64,000 nucleotides of DNA from Planctomycetota bacterium (GCA_017303505.1 JAFLCP010000007.1:22748-86747), one strand, 5' to 3'; shown: positions 40,901 through 49,519, counted from the stretch's first letter. A program made the numbers and translations. The notes: a model not told the origin generated them from the letters alone.

Positions 40901-42204
40901 AGGATGGTTAATCCTAATTGCATAGGTTGTGCGCATGAGTAACGCAGGACTAAACGATGAGGTTTACCGGTCGCCTGAATCTTCAAAGGTGTCAGGTACC
41001 AATCGTTAGGTCCCATAACACTTTCGCCTCGTTCCACCGTTTGGTTACTGAGCGGACTACGAGCCGATTCGCGAGTTGAGTTATTCCACCAGCCACCACG
41101 GTTGCCCAGGTTGCGCCATGTAAGCCAACGGCCTTTATCAGCCGAACTGGCCAAGTTGCCCTCGCGATTCTTGTTTCCATTTTCTTGTACAGCATCCACC
41201 GCAGCCGGCTCCCAAGTTTCGATGGAAGTCCACGGCACTTGGGGCACAGCGATAGGTGTTGTTTGTAGGACAACAAATTCCAGAGCGCGCGTGACGGCTG
41301 CGTCGGAAAGAAAACTACCTAGCACCCGACGAACGTCCGCTCGAATTTCAATGCGATACACACCTTCTTCGCGCGGTGCGTAAAATGTGCCGGGCGATGT
41401 TTCAGCAAACGAACCAAATTCATCGGTTGTTACTGAAACAGTTTGAGTTTGTAGAACGGCCCCAGTCGAATCTTGAATTAACGAAAAGGTGAGCCGCAAC
41501 GCTTGATCATTACCGAGTCCAAGATGATGTCCCGAACAAGAAATAGGGATCGCTTCATCGGGACTCAAGATCATCGACGAACGCGGCAATATGGGGCGAA
41601 TTTTGTCGGACAGTGGACGCTCGATTACTACCGAACTCCCTGAATTGTCCAAAGCGATCGAGCGATTCTGTTGAATCACGTCGGTTAAAGAAACATCCAG
41701 TATTTTGGGACCATTGGCAGGGTCAGCGCGATTGGAATCACTCAAGGCGATTCGAATTCTGGTCTTTTCTGTACCCACAACTTGGAACTCAGCCCCGCCA
41801 TAGCGAGTAGGAGAACTTGGGAGAACATCGATGGTCCGGTTATCCTTCATGACCACCGTATGCGAACTGTCCGCTTGCATGCTGATCGGCATCAGATTCG
41901 TGGCCTGACCATCTTGAATCGTGATGCTACCGATATACTCGCGGTTGTTAGGACCACCCCATAAGACACGCACTTGGACGTCGAAGCCTTCAGCGCAGAA
42001 CGCCAGCCGCGTAGGTGCACTCGACCCAAAAATGAGCCATAGTACTAAAACAATGACCCACAACCGACTTCGATTAGAACCGTCCCCGACATTATTTAGT
42101 CTGAGATCAACTGTCGTTTGCGGTCCTCCGTGACCCAACTCCAAAGCAACATCCTCAAGAAATACGAAATCCCTCTCGTGAATCGGCCCCGCCCATGATG
42201 GCAA
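37999..42204 (-). CDS. Large exported protein with glycosidase-like barrel
   Basis: This 1401-residue protein has a membrane or signal segment near residues 45-70 (LWVIVLVLWLIFGSSAPTRLAFCAEG). It contains immunoglobulin-like stretches in the first 350 residues and a central TIM-barrel-like region (about 540-850: RMAAIYLDKPLLAEYF, GVVLFVAGEGGSLYP, VLLGIHFDGAMG, GVVVEMGGTG) that resembles family-10-like putative glycosidases. A beta-rich part follows, then a carbohydrate-binding-like module (GGFENFTQEGKPEGWTM, IDLIGSGTIYVDEV) and a low-complexity Asn/Ala/Ser tail. The 44 residues before the hydrophobic segment make ATG 42204 a doubtful start, but no better ATG exists. Activity and substrate are not readable from the sequence. 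Confidence 0.75.
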   Translation of the reverse strand: MPSWAGPIHERDFVFLEDVALELGHGGPQTTVDLRLNNVGDGSNRSRLWVIVLVLWLIFGSSAPTRLAFCAEGFDVQVRVLWGGPNNREYIGSITIQDGQATNLMPISMQADSSHTVVMKDNRTIDVLPSSPTRYGGAEFQVVGTEKTRIRIALSDSNRADPANGPKILDVSLTDVIQQNRSIALDNSGSSVVIERPLSDKIRPILPRSSMILSPDEAIPISCSGHHLGLGNDQALRLTFSLIQDSTGAVLQTQTVSVTTDEFGSFAETSPGTFYAPREEGVYRIEIRADVRRVLGSFLSDAAVTRALEFVVLQTTPIAVPQVPWTSIETWEPAAVDAVQENGNKNREGNLASSADKGRWLTWRNLGNRGGWWNNSTRESARSPLSNQTVERGESVMGPNDWYLTPLKIQATGKPHRLVLRYSCAQPMQLGLTILEPNGEGVLSPLGINAGVQLSSDDLRQIDGKGETEIIFWPKSNSASLLVTNPDTEHSLQLLGYELYAGPNELESYANLVPFSSDAENRETIDEASPTQAANAGPVPRMAAIYLDKPLLAEYFGGPEVLDQATGRGLHAWQSYYSACKHLIEYIKWSGHNGVVLFVAGEGGSLYPSETLLPNPKFDRGRFFADGRDPVQKDVVELLLKMLDREGLHVLLGIHFDGAMGNQLIRNANSTDPVELIDLQGRKWSRPTSTSSIQAPRYNPLHKVVQEQISKSLQELVTRYGKHPSFRGVVVEMGGTGHLSFAGDRWGYDATSVQAFAKSLNAQLPSDLKELTAVVQSRLRDSFMQWRANQLTLVLQQMAQNLRRDRADLRFVVSTAGLAKQPPMESDFVEWSELWMPADYIALSRGLDLNGLSEVPEIDLLQADVRFPLHSLPQQRWSYGVRDLAITPASEPSQPRGGALLLLPPTSRNWPAVEKQQPLNLSTSKVWTFHQVAPHAPSVVSTWCQRLLVDDAWLMASGGWSPNYGTEQWMRAAAQRWTELPPVRLETADYSMGQPLSNSVVFRTATYENKTFILLINAAPWAERCSIEWNKAPGLEQIEWVSASGQAIPDSWSSKKWTVDLQPFEWQTICIDATGMELVNWTHQPEDAAVEIAKAKLMDLSERVKRLHTTRLAASESLVNGGFENFTQEGKPEGWTMSTLPNAQITPSNNAFRGAASLRLENNSGGNAPLWLQSTPLRLPKTGRMAVELWIRKEAGTDEPKVRLMLQGRRSDGTRYERSRFLGKDVADAPISDRWETAPLVLLVSDLPASGIDELRVEIDLIGSGTIYVDEVKAYDVYLHPDERNLIRNEIFAASEPFRDPNLTVRLDEIDRLWRSYWGEYLRRYVPLTASTSGSREVQTTPNATNSAADSAQQDGAKPTAANNANGSSKGNSPNTANQPAQGLLRRRLGNLRGGGSTVDR

Positions 42205-42359
42205 AGCAATTCCAGCTCCGCCCTGAATACTATCTGGATTTCCCGTTTCGTGACTACCTGAAATCGCTCCAAATCGACGTTTTCTCGCCGCATAATGCTG
42301 CGAATCGTCGCAGTTTCATTTGACAGCAAATGCTGGCTGGAAGATGCTAGCATTAACGA

Positions 42360-42378
42360 CTCCTAGAATAAGTAGGAG
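42360..42378 (+). promoter_or_regulatory. Hairpin in the leader of the LolD-like gene
   Basis: CTCCTA and TAGGAG, separated by seven bases, form a small hairpin ending 30 bases before ATG 42409. It could affect ribosome access or be chance. Confidence 0.35.
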
Positions 42379-42408
42379 CGTTCGACACGCACAAGAATCG
42401 GATCGAAT

Positions 42409-43140
42409 ATGGCACTGATTGAATTACGTAACGTCAGCAAGGTGTACAAGCTAGGCGAAGTTGAAGTGACCGCCCTGCGAGATGCGACTGGCGACATTGA
42501 TAAAGGTGAGTATGTCGCCTTGATCGGCCCCAGCGGTTCGGGGAAGTCCACCTTGATGAACACCTTGGGCTGTTTGGATCGACCTACATCGGGGAGTTAC
42601 AAGTTAGATGGCCAAGAGATTGTGACGATGGGGGCCGCCGAACGCGCCCGCATTCGCAATCGCCAAATCGGCTTCGTTTTTCAAAACTTCAACCTCTTAG
42701 TGCGAACTTCGGCTGTCGAAAATGTTGAGCTACCTTTGATGTATGGTCCATATCAAAGCGCTCGTACACGTCGCGATCGAGCCGTCGAACTTTTGAACCT
42801 AGTGGGACTGGGCGACCGTCTCGATCATCATCCCGGTCAGCTCTCCGGCGGCCAACAGCAACGCGTCGCCATTGCTCGGGCCTTAGCGACCAAGCCCAAT
42901 ATTCTCATGGGTGACGAACCGACCGGAAACTTGGACACACGCACCAGCCGCGAAGTCATTGAGCTCTTCAAGAAGCTAAACGAAGAACAAAAGCTCACCG
43001 TGATCTTAGTCACACACGATCAGAACATCGCTCGCAATGCGCGTCGCAATATTGTGCTTCGCGATGGAAGTGTTTTGTGCGATACGACGAATCATGAGGA
43101 GGCGGCAAGAGCGATAAGGAGGGAGGAAGTGGTTCAGTGA
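42409..43140 (+). CDS. LolD/MacB-type ABC ATPase
   Basis: This 243-residue ATPase has Walker [12 protein letters not shown]-loop VFQNFNLL, signature [15 protein letters not shown], Walker [13 protein letters not shown] and the H-loop VTHD. This set, with [10 protein letters not shown], marks the LolD/MacB/FtsE class that works with MacB-like permeases in lipoprotein release or efflux. No permease or membrane fusion protein lies beside it: upstream is a divergent gene and downstream a convergent photolyase. The partner must be encoded elsewhere. Its last codons run into a tandem repeat. Confidence 0.92.
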   Translation: MALIELRNVSKVYKLGEVEVTALRDATGDIDKGEYVALIGPSGSGKSTLMNTLGCLDRPTSGSYKLDGQEIVTMGAAERARIRNRQIGFVFQNFNLLVRTSAVENVELPLMYGPYQSARTRRDRAVELLNLVGLGDRLDHHPGQLSGGQQQRVAIARALATKPNILMGDEPTGNLDTRTSREVIELFKKLNEEQKLTVILVTHDQNIARNARRNIVLRDGSVLCDTTNHEEAARAIRREEVVQ

Positions 43141-43250
43141 TTCAGTGATTCAGTGATTCAGTGATTCAGTGATTCAGTTTTCAGTGATTCAGTTTTCAGT
43201 GATTCAGTTTTCAGTGATTCAGTTTTCAGTGATTCAGTGGTTCAGGATTC
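43133..43250 (+). repeat. TTCAGTGA/TTCAGTT tandem repeat across two stop codons
   Basis: The array starts with five TTCAGTGA units, then alternates TTCAGTT and TTCAGTGA four times, and ends with TTCAGTGG, TTCAGGA and TTCAAAG: 16 units of 7 or 8 bases counting the decayed last ones. It contains the stop codon of the LolD-like gene at its start and, on the other strand, the last codons and stop of the photolyase at its end. The mixed 7/8 spacing means that changes in unit number would shift the reading frame on either side. Confidence 0.95.
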
Positions 43251-44720
43251 AAAGTTCTTTAAGTATTTTTTGAGATGTATTTTTTTGAGGGTGCTGTCGC
43301 TCGACATGTAGCGGATGGTGCCGAAGATGGGGCGCTCAGGGCCCCAGGGACGATCGTATCGACCTAGTACCCAAAAGATGCCGCTGTAGGAGTTGGGGTC
43401 GCGGCCATCTAGCGCATATTTGTTGTTGAGCTCAACCATGATGTCGAGCGCTTCTTCGGGCGAACGACTCCAGTGCAAAATCTTCTTGCCCCACAACATT
43501 CTCAGATAATTGTGAATGCGGCCTTCCTTTACCAATTGCCGTTGAGCTGCATTCCACACTGGATCATGCGTCCGCGCTTCTTCGAACTCCGCCAGTGAGT
43601 AAACATAGTCTCGTTTATCGGCGGCATGTTTCTGCAAAGTCGCCCGCACCCAAGTAGGCAACGAACGATACGAGTCATAATGACGATCCAGAAAACACTG
43701 GTTAAAACCGATTTCGCGCCATGTGAGCAATTGGTCAAGAAACGCTTCGATCGACGGACTGACGTTCCAAAATCCATTCACCTTCCCATTGGGCCGAGCT
43801 AGTTGTTCGACACGAAAATTCTCGTGCTCCAAAACATCAAAGAACATTTCGTGAGCTGAGATGTGACCAAAGTGCAAGTAGGGTGACAGAGCGCTGCTGC
43901 CGTCGGTATCAGGATGATTTCGATCTTCGTCATAGCGGATCGAACGGAGCGATAGAAAATTCTTCCACCGCCGCAATGCTTCTTTTCTGCCGCCAACCAT
44001 TTCCGTCGGAGCAACTGAATGGTCGATATCAAAATCACTCCAGTCGAACGGCTTGTTGTTGAAAGCGATTTCAGCCATTGGCCATTTGCGAAGGATTTCC
44101 TTGGCAATTGGTTGAGGTGATGGCAATTGAAAGTGAGACAACACTTTAGTGAGTGGCCGTTGTGCTAAGAGCGTATCGACTTGCTTTTGCATGAACCGTC
44201 GATACGAATGCGCTACGGTGAAAATCTTGTCCGGGATTCGCAGCGGCATCAAGCCATTGGAGTCGACAATTTCATATCGACAGGACGCTCGGGCAGCAAA
44301 CCACTTTGGCAGATGTTTGAGAAAGAAACAAGGATACTCGTCACCTACCACTACAGCGGCTTTGGTGGCGAGCGCTTCAATCAGTCCCGATCCTTCACCT
44401 CTCTTCTTTTCGAGGTATGGGTAGTAAGTGACGTTTTCTTTTTGCAACGCAATTGCATTATCTCGCATGCCAGCCACGACGAATTGATGCATGCGATCGT
44501 TGGCCCAACGATATCCAACCCGCAATGGTTCAAGAATGATCAGTGGCTTCTTGAGTTCTTCGCTCCATTGGGCTGCGCGTTGTAACGCATAATTCGAGTC
44601 GGTTCGACGGTAGGCGGTCATCCAATACAACACATATTCACCCGACATATTGGGCATGACGTCGTGCGGGGCCGTGATGCGGATTTCTGGGATGTCACAT
44701 GAAATAGATGTTTGGGGCAT
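43242..44720 (-). CDS. phrB: Class II deoxyribodipyrimidine photolyase
   Basis: The enzyme repairs cyclobutane pyrimidine dimers in light using FAD. The class II signature is clear in the C-terminal half: HDPVWNAAQRQLVKEGRIH, NYLRMLWGKKILHW, LNNKYALDGRDPNSYSGI and GPERPIFGTIRYMS. The N-terminal half has YWMTAYRRTDSNYALQRA. ATG 44720 is chosen; a GTG at 44798 would add 26 residues of unlikely sequence. The C-terminus (KNFES) is encoded at the edge of the tandem repeat. Confidence 0.93.
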   Translation of the reverse strand: MPQTSISCDIPEIRITAPHDVMPNMSGEYVLYWMTAYRRTDSNYALQRAAQWSEELKKPLIILEPLRVGYRWANDRMHQFVVAGMRDNAIALQKENVTYYPYLEKKRGEGSGLIEALATKAAVVVGDEYPCFFLKHLPKWFAARASCRYEIVDSNGLMPLRIPDKIFTVAHSYRRFMQKQVDTLLAQRPLTKVLSHFQLPSPQPIAKEILRKWPMAEIAFNNKPFDWSDFDIDHSVAPTEMVGGRKEALRRWKNFLSLRSIRYDEDRNHPDTDGSSALSPYLHFGHISAHEMFFDVLEHENFRVEQLARPNGKVNGFWNVSPSIEAFLDQLLTWREIGFNQCFLDRHYDSYRSLPTWVRATLQKHAADKRDYVYSLAEFEEARTHDPVWNAAQRQLVKEGRIHNYLRMLWGKKILHWSRSPEEALDIMVELNNKYALDGRDPNSYSGIFWVLGRYDRPWGPERPIFGTIRYMSSDSTLKKIHLKKYLKNFES

Positions 44721-44877
44721 GGGCGAATGGAGTCGGTTGGTGACCGCTGAAGGATGAAACTTCGCGAAATCGATGGGGGAACCATATCGGACATTCACAT
44801 CACTATAGAGGTGTGGCTAGAATAAACCCCAATGTTCTCCCCTTTCCTTCGCATTCTCCGATAGAAATCCGGCCACT

Positions 44878-46131
44878 ATGTCCGCTAGGCGACGACGACG
44901 CAGAACCAATTGGCCGTATTCGCTTGTCCAAATTGCCCTGGCAATGTTTCCCATCATCTATGTCACCATCGATGTGGGGCTGATCTACTTATATCGACCA
45001 CGTCAATATGGTGGGGCTGGAGAGGTCATTGGCTCCCTTTTCGATGCGGTGGTGATTCTGTGGGGGTTTGCTGTCGGTGCCTGCCTGGGGAGTTTCTTGA
45101 ACGTGGTAGCCTTGCGAACGCCCCGGCATGAAACCATCGGGGGTGGTTCGTATTGTCCTTATTGTTGTGTCCCCATTCGTTCGCGAGACAACATTCCCAT
45201 TCTCGGTTGGCTGAGTTTGCGCGGACGTTGTCACGCTTGTCGTTTGCCGATTCCACCTCGGTACATGATCATCGAGGTCATTGCTGGAGCATTGGTGTGC
45301 GCTTTGGTCTGGGTGCAAGTTGTGTACGGTGGTTTCAATCTTCCGCTCGATGGCTACAACGTGCATAGTCCTGCCCGGTTGGTGATGCATTGGGATTCGC
45401 TTCTGATCGGCCGCACGTTGTATTTTGCGTTGACCTTGTTGTATCTGATGACAACCGCATTAGTGGTTGGCAATCGTTTGTTGCTTCCACCATCGATGGT
45501 TTATTCCGGATGGTTATTGGCTGTGGTCCCGGCTCTCAGTTATCCGAAGCTCCTGATTTATAATTGGAAATCGGAGTCGATGAAATCGCTTGAAGGACAA
45601 GAGCTTTATTTAGCCGGTTTGATGACGGTGATTACCGGCGTGATTGTGGGAGTGTTAATTGCGCGAACCACTTTGCTTACGCTCTATCCCAAAGCCGATC
45701 CGAAGCTATTGAGTTCCCATCCTGACACCAAGCAGGCATATGACTGGATTTGGCAATGGGCTTGGATCGGGGCGGTATTTGGCTGGCAAGGAGCGTTGGG
45801 AACGGCGCTGGTATGGTGTCTGTTGTTGGCGTTTCTATATCCAATCATACGGCGTTGGGATTTTCCATTGACTCTTCCGCCAACGCTTTTGTTTGTTGCC
45901 GCCACATTGCATCTTGTGTTGTGGAGGCAGTTAGTGAAGGTGCCCTTTTGGCCCGGGAGTGAGTGGGGCTTTTGGGGTGCATTAACGGCACTCATCACGA
46001 CGATGTTGATGGCCAAATTGCTAATCGATCGCGATTGGCAGACTACAAAGGAAGATGCGGCTATAGCTCCGCAAAATTCTTTAGCAGTTGTAGGCCTTCC
46101 TTCTGACTCTTCTCTGGATGAAATTGAGTAG
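44878..46131 (+). CDS. Prepilin peptidase-like (A24) protein, catalytic site degenerate
   Basis: The N-terminal domain of type IV prepilin peptidases is intact: GSFLNVVALR at 71-80 and two CxxC zinc pairs (Cys93/Cys96 and Cys118/Cys121). The peptidase half should carry an aspartate in the helix before 'LP' and a GxGD motif. Instead these read TTALVVGNRLLLPPS (residues 192-206) and KQAYDWIWQWAW. Only Asp289 could stand in for the second aspartate, and without the glycines. The protein is longer than usual because of an added loop near 225-290. It may be a non-peptidase relative. The end overlaps hisH on the other strand by 71 bases. Confidence 0.82.
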   Translation: MSARRRRRRTNWPYSLVQIALAMFPIIYVTIDVGLIYLYRPRQYGGAGEVIGSLFDAVVILWGFAVGACLGSFLNVVALRTPRHETIGGGSYCPYCCVPIRSRDNIPILGWLSLRGRCHACRLPIPPRYMIIEVIAGALVCALVWVQVVYGGFNLPLDGYNVHSPARLVMHWDSLLIGRTLYFALTLLYLMTTALVVGNRLLLPPSMVYSGWLLAVVPALSYPKLLIYNWKSESMKSLEGQELYLAGLMTVITGVIVGVLIARTTLLTLYPKADPKLLSSHPDTKQAYDWIWQWAWIGAVFGWQGALGTALVWCLLLAFLYPIIRRWDFPLTLPPTLLFVAATLHLVLWRQLVKVPFWPGSEWGFWGALTALITTMLMAKLLIDRDWQTTKEDAAIAPQNSLAVVGLPSDSSLDEIE

Positions 46132-46687
46132 CGAAGAGATTGTCTTTGCGAATTGCTGCGCAGAATGGGATGCTGTAATCGCTGGTCAGCCAAATGATCG
46201 ATGGATCGGATGGAACGACGTAATAGCTGTGCACAAAGTACATATACGGATCGGTCGATAATCCATTCAGCAATGGAACGTTAGCCTGTTGTGAATGGAC
46301 GCGATTCCAACCGATATGGGGCACCTTAAATTCGTGTGGCAAGTTGAACCGCACGACGTTTCCCTTTAACACGCCTAGTCCTTCATATTCTCCGTTTTCA
46401 AAACTCTTTTCGAAGAGCAATTGCAAGCCGAGGCAAATGCCCAGAAAAGGCTTCCCCGAGGCGATGCAGTCACGCAACGGTTCCACCAATTGTCTTGAAC
46501 GCAGTTCGCGAATCGCATCGCAGAAAGCGCCAACGCCAGGCAAGATCACTTTGTCTGCCGCGCGAATTCGCTCAGGATCACTGGTGATTTCGGGATGAGC
46601 GCCAACATGTTCGAGAGCTTTCTCGACACTCCGAAGGTTGCCCATCTGATAATCAACAATGGCGATACGAGGTTTGGCGGCAGACAT
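46061..46687 (-). CDS. hisH: Imidazole glycerol phosphate synthase subunit HisH
   Basis: HisH is the glutaminase half of the enzyme that closes the imidazole ring in histidine synthesis. Cys85 lies in FLGICLGLQL, and the His/Glu pair in ATQFHPEKSQ. Also typical are VDYQMGNLRSVEKAL and LPGVGAFCDA. ATG 46687 (MSAAKPRIAIVDY) is chosen over the start at 46750. Other his genes are not adjacent. Its last 71 bases are antisense to the end of the prepilin-peptidase-like gene. Confidence 0.94.
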   Translation of the reverse strand: MSAAKPRIAIVDYQMGNLRSVEKALEHVGAHPEITSDPERIRAADKVILPGVGAFCDAIRELRSRQLVEPLRDCIASGKPFLGICLGLQLLFEKSFENGEYEGLGVLKGNVVRFNLPHEFKVPHIGWNRVHSQQANVPLLNGLSTDPYMYFVHSYYVVPSDPSIIWLTSDYSIPFCAAIRKDNLFATQFHPEKSQKEGLQLLKNFAEL

Positions 46688-46750
46688 AGCTAAATGGATG
46701 GTCTCGATAAACGAACAATAAAGAGCAAGTAGTTTCAGGCTAAGACTCAA

Positions 46751-48100
46751 TTACACTTGGTCAGGTTCAGGATGTGTCCAAGGTTGTCGATAAGGGCGGC
46801 GAAGCAATTGGTTGGCTGCGTCATCGCCTTCAATCTTGTGGGTTTCGGGATTAAACCGCAGAGAGCGACCGAGTTGCATCGACATGTTGGCCAGAATGCA
46901 GCTAGCGGTTGAGATGTGACCTTGTTCAATATCGGCAATGGGCTTGTTGCCACTGGCGATTGCACCGAGGAAGTCGAGCATGTGTCCGCGAATCGCGGGG
47001 GCCACATGTTTCTCCAAATCCTTTTCGGTGTTGTCTTCGGGATACTTATCGAGTTCCATCACCACATCGCGATGAATGGCGTCGCCTCCATGCAGCGGCT
47101 GGAAGTCATAACTGTTTACGCTCGCACGCAACGTACCCTTATCGCCATAAATCGTTAAGCCCCATGGGTACTTAGGATCAGGCGAACTTCCATAAGTGCG
47201 ATGTTGCCAAATGACAGGGAGATCTCCGAAAGCGAATGTCGCTGTTTGAGTATCGGAGATGTTGGCTTTGCTCGCTTTGTCAACGAGAATGCCACCTTCA
47301 GATGACACGGAATCTGGCCAACCTAAGTTGAGCATCCAGCGAACGCAATCGAGCATGTGGATGCACATATCGCCCACGATGCCATTTCCATATTCCGTGA
47401 AGGCACGCCACGAGCGTGGATGTACGAGTTTGTTGTAGGGACGCATCGGCGCAGGTCCGGTCCACATTTCGTAATCGAAGCCTTCTGGTGGCGCTGTGTC
47501 GGGTGGATTCTCGCGTGTGCGCATATGGTAGTAACAATAAACTTCGACCATACCCACTTTGCCAAGTTTGCCTTCATCGATGATTTGTTTTTTGGCTTCG
47601 ATAAGATGGGGAGTACTGCGACGCTGCGTTCCTACTTGGACCACGCGATTGTATTTGCGAGCAGCGGCGAGCATCGATTGGCTCTCGACAATATCGACGC
47701 TGGTCGGCTTTTGGACATAAACGTGGGCGCCAGATTTCACCGCTTCGATCATCGGCAAGGCATGCCAATGATCGGGGGTAGCGACCAGTACAATATCGAG
47801 ATCTTTCTCAGCCAGCATTTTTCGGTAATCGCCGAAGAGTCGTGGCGTTTTGTGTGAGGATTGGCGTTCCGAAATAATCTTGCCCGCTTCTTCGAGCATC
47901 TTGCGATCAACATCGCAAACGGAAACCACTTCGACGGGTGCTACTTGCAGAAGGCGAAGCAAATCGCATTTACCGTACCATCCCGCCCCGATAAGCCCAA
48001 CGCGTTGTGGAGCCAAATCGGCAAATGCGGCGGCCTGTTTGGCTAATGGAGAAAGAGCCAGTGCGCTGAGGCCAGACTGTAAAAAGTATCGGCGATCCAT
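46751..48100 (-). CDS. Tat-exported Gfo/Idh/MocA-family oxidoreductase
   Basis: The N-terminus MDRRYFLQSGLSALALSP is a Tat-type signal. A Rossmann fold follows (VGLIGAGWYGKCDLLRLL, SVCDVDRKMLEEAGK) with the family motif VQKPTSVDI in place of EKP and YGNGIVGDMCIHMLD in the C-terminal domain. Exported members are expanded in planctomycetes and act on sugars or inositols with tightly bound NAD(P). ATG 48100 is chosen because the twin-arginine signal begins there; GTG 48115 is less likely. It sits upstream of hisH on the same strand, 63 bases away. Confidence 0.9.
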   Translation of the reverse strand: MDRRYFLQSGLSALALSPLAKQAAAFADLAPQRVGLIGAGWYGKCDLLRLLQVAPVEVVSVCDVDRKMLEEAGKIISERQSSHKTPRLFGDYRKMLAEKDLDIVLVATPDHWHALPMIEAVKSGAHVYVQKPTSVDIVESQSMLAAARKYNRVVQVGTQRRSTPHLIEAKKQIIDEGKLGKVGMVEVYCYYHMRTRENPPDTAPPEGFDYEMWTGPAPMRPYNKLVHPRSWRAFTEYGNGIVGDMCIHMLDCVRWMLNLGWPDSVSSEGGILVDKASKANISDTQTATFAFGDLPVIWQHRTYGSSPDPKYPWGLTIYGDKGTLRASVNSYDFQPLHGGDAIHRDVVMELDKYPEDNTEKDLEKHVAPAIRGHMLDFLGAIASGNKPIADIEQGHISTASCILANMSMQLGRSLRFNPETHKIEGDDAANQLLRRPYRQPWTHPEPDQV

Positions 48101-48407
48101 AGGAGCAATCTCCACAACAACGGGATACGGGAAAGGAGATTAGATTGTAATCTCCTCCGCTCCATATTGGCAGTGGGATGTGCCAGTCACGGAAGGAGTA
48201 AGCGTTCCGGAAATCGACCTAAAACGCCTCGTTTTTCGGCCAAAAAGCAACTTTTGGCCGAAATCGAAACGGAATTATGCGGATTCTGAGTAGCAAATTC
48301 CGTTTATCGCTGGGGCTCAGCCACCCCAGCTGGTCCAATCCATGCGGCTGTACACGTACAGTTGTACGTGAGGCATGTCGTGTGCCTTGTCGACGTTCAA
48401 TGACTCG
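48101..48407. other. Intergenic region with an early copy of the GTACANNTGTAC motif
   Basis: Besides GTACAGTTGTAC followed by GTGAGGC (48356-48373), a relative of the palindrome in repeat A, no gene or structured element was recognised. This is the first sign of the repeat region that dominates after 49.5 kb. Confidence 0.5.
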
Positions 48408-49469
48408 CTAGGAGCCTACCGGGCGCCGCCAGAGAAAGCTGTCGACAACATAGTGATGCACACTGATGGCGGCCAAAAGAATGGTCGATGCCATTGTCCA
48501 CCAATGGTTCAATGAAATCGTTATCTTTTGCTCCCAACCAAAACCGAGGACAAACATGACCAACCAGAACATCAAGAAGCCGACAAGGTTCGGAACCAGT
48601 TCCAACCAGCGGACACCTTTCGAGATGTAGTGTTTGCGCTCCAGAACCCAGATTAACGCTAAGTATTGAAGCGAATGAAAAATGGTGACCGCAAAGAAAC
48701 CGCGTTGGAAATGCGAGAGCACCGAGAAGCCGTAATAATGCACACCCAGGAACATGGCGAAACAAATCAAACCAGTGGGGCGATACTTCCAGCGATTGCG
48801 ATAAAGCAGAACCGCTTCCAAAACAAGTTGTACATAAATCCCGCCGAACATCATGAGCATCAACCAACGCATGAGCATGTCATCAAACTGAACGGGGATG
48901 ATGTTGTACGATGCCCCTTGCCAGGCTTCATAAAGCGTGTCCCAGCGGCTGAGGATCAAATAGGGAAAGCAGAGGTGATAGGACCACCAACGCAAACGCC
49001 GAATCATGTCGTCGAAATTAGCCTGACTGCCATAGAGGCAACCGATGCCATAGGTTTGACGCAGATAGTGATAGGACTGCCAAACGTTAACGGCCGTAAT
49101 GGTTTCGACGAAATAGGGAGTGAAGCTGATACCCCACAATCCCAGCACGATAGCCAAATAGCTGGGAACTCCCAAGAGCCAACTGACTTTACCTTCGCGT
49201 GTCTTGCGATATTGACGCACATAGGTGCTGTAGACGTGGGGTGCGCTGATCAATGCGCTGACCCAAAAGTACCATTGTATTTTGCCCGCTCCGCGCAATT
49301 CGTTTTCACCCATCCATAAGATGAATGGAAGAAATAACACCAAGCCACCGCCGATGACGAAAAACCATTCAAACGCAGTTGGCCAAGCAAATGTGCGTGT
49401 GTTGCTTTGAACTCGACCACTTTCTGCTTCGTGCAGAAGGTGCTCAGCGCGGTCTATGGCGGTAGACAT
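48408..49469 (-). CDS. Histidine-rich multi-spanning membrane protein, unknown
   Basis: Eight or more membrane helices are visible (FEWFFVIGGGLVLFLPFILWM, WYFWVSALISAPHVYS, LVGFLMFWLVMFVLGFG). Histidines recur in or near helix ends: PHVYST, WQSYHYLRQTYG, GVHYYGFSVLSHF, IFHSLQYLALIW and SVHHYVVDSFLW. This pattern could coordinate a metal, as in membrane desaturases or oxygenases, but no known motif is complete, so that is only a suggestion. ATG 49469 (MSTAIDRAEHLLHEAE) is chosen; the frame continues upstream through an inverted repeat but has no good start there. Confidence 0.72.
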   Translation of the reverse strand: MSTAIDRAEHLLHEAESGRVQSNTRTFAWPTAFEWFFVIGGGLVLFLPFILWMGENELRGAGKIQWYFWVSALISAPHVYSTYVRQYRKTREGKVSWLLGVPSYLAIVLGLWGISFTPYFVETITAVNVWQSYHYLRQTYGIGCLYGSQANFDDMIRRLRWWSYHLCFPYLILSRWDTLYEAWQGASYNIIPVQFDDMLMRWLMLMMFGGIYVQLVLEAVLLYRNRWKYRPTGLICFAMFLGVHYYGFSVLSHFQRGFFAVTIFHSLQYLALIWVLERKHYISKGVRWLELVPNLVGFLMFWLVMFVLGFGWEQKITISLNHWWTMASTILLAAISVHHYVVDSFLWRRPVGS

Positions 49470-49519
49470 ATCGGTATCACAGGCGGGGAGTAAGGTGGGG
49501 TGTAGCATGGCAGTCGAAC

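Noticed and set aside
43133..43250. CRISPR-like or regulatory repeat at the tandem TTCAGTGA array
   Set aside because: Units are 7-8 bases in direct contact with no spacers; it is a simple minisatellite.
48666..49319. Plus-strand frame of 217 residues opposite the histidine-rich membrane protein
   Set aside because: Antisense shadow; hydrophilic pattern mirrors the membrane helices of the real gene and no ribosome-binding site is present.
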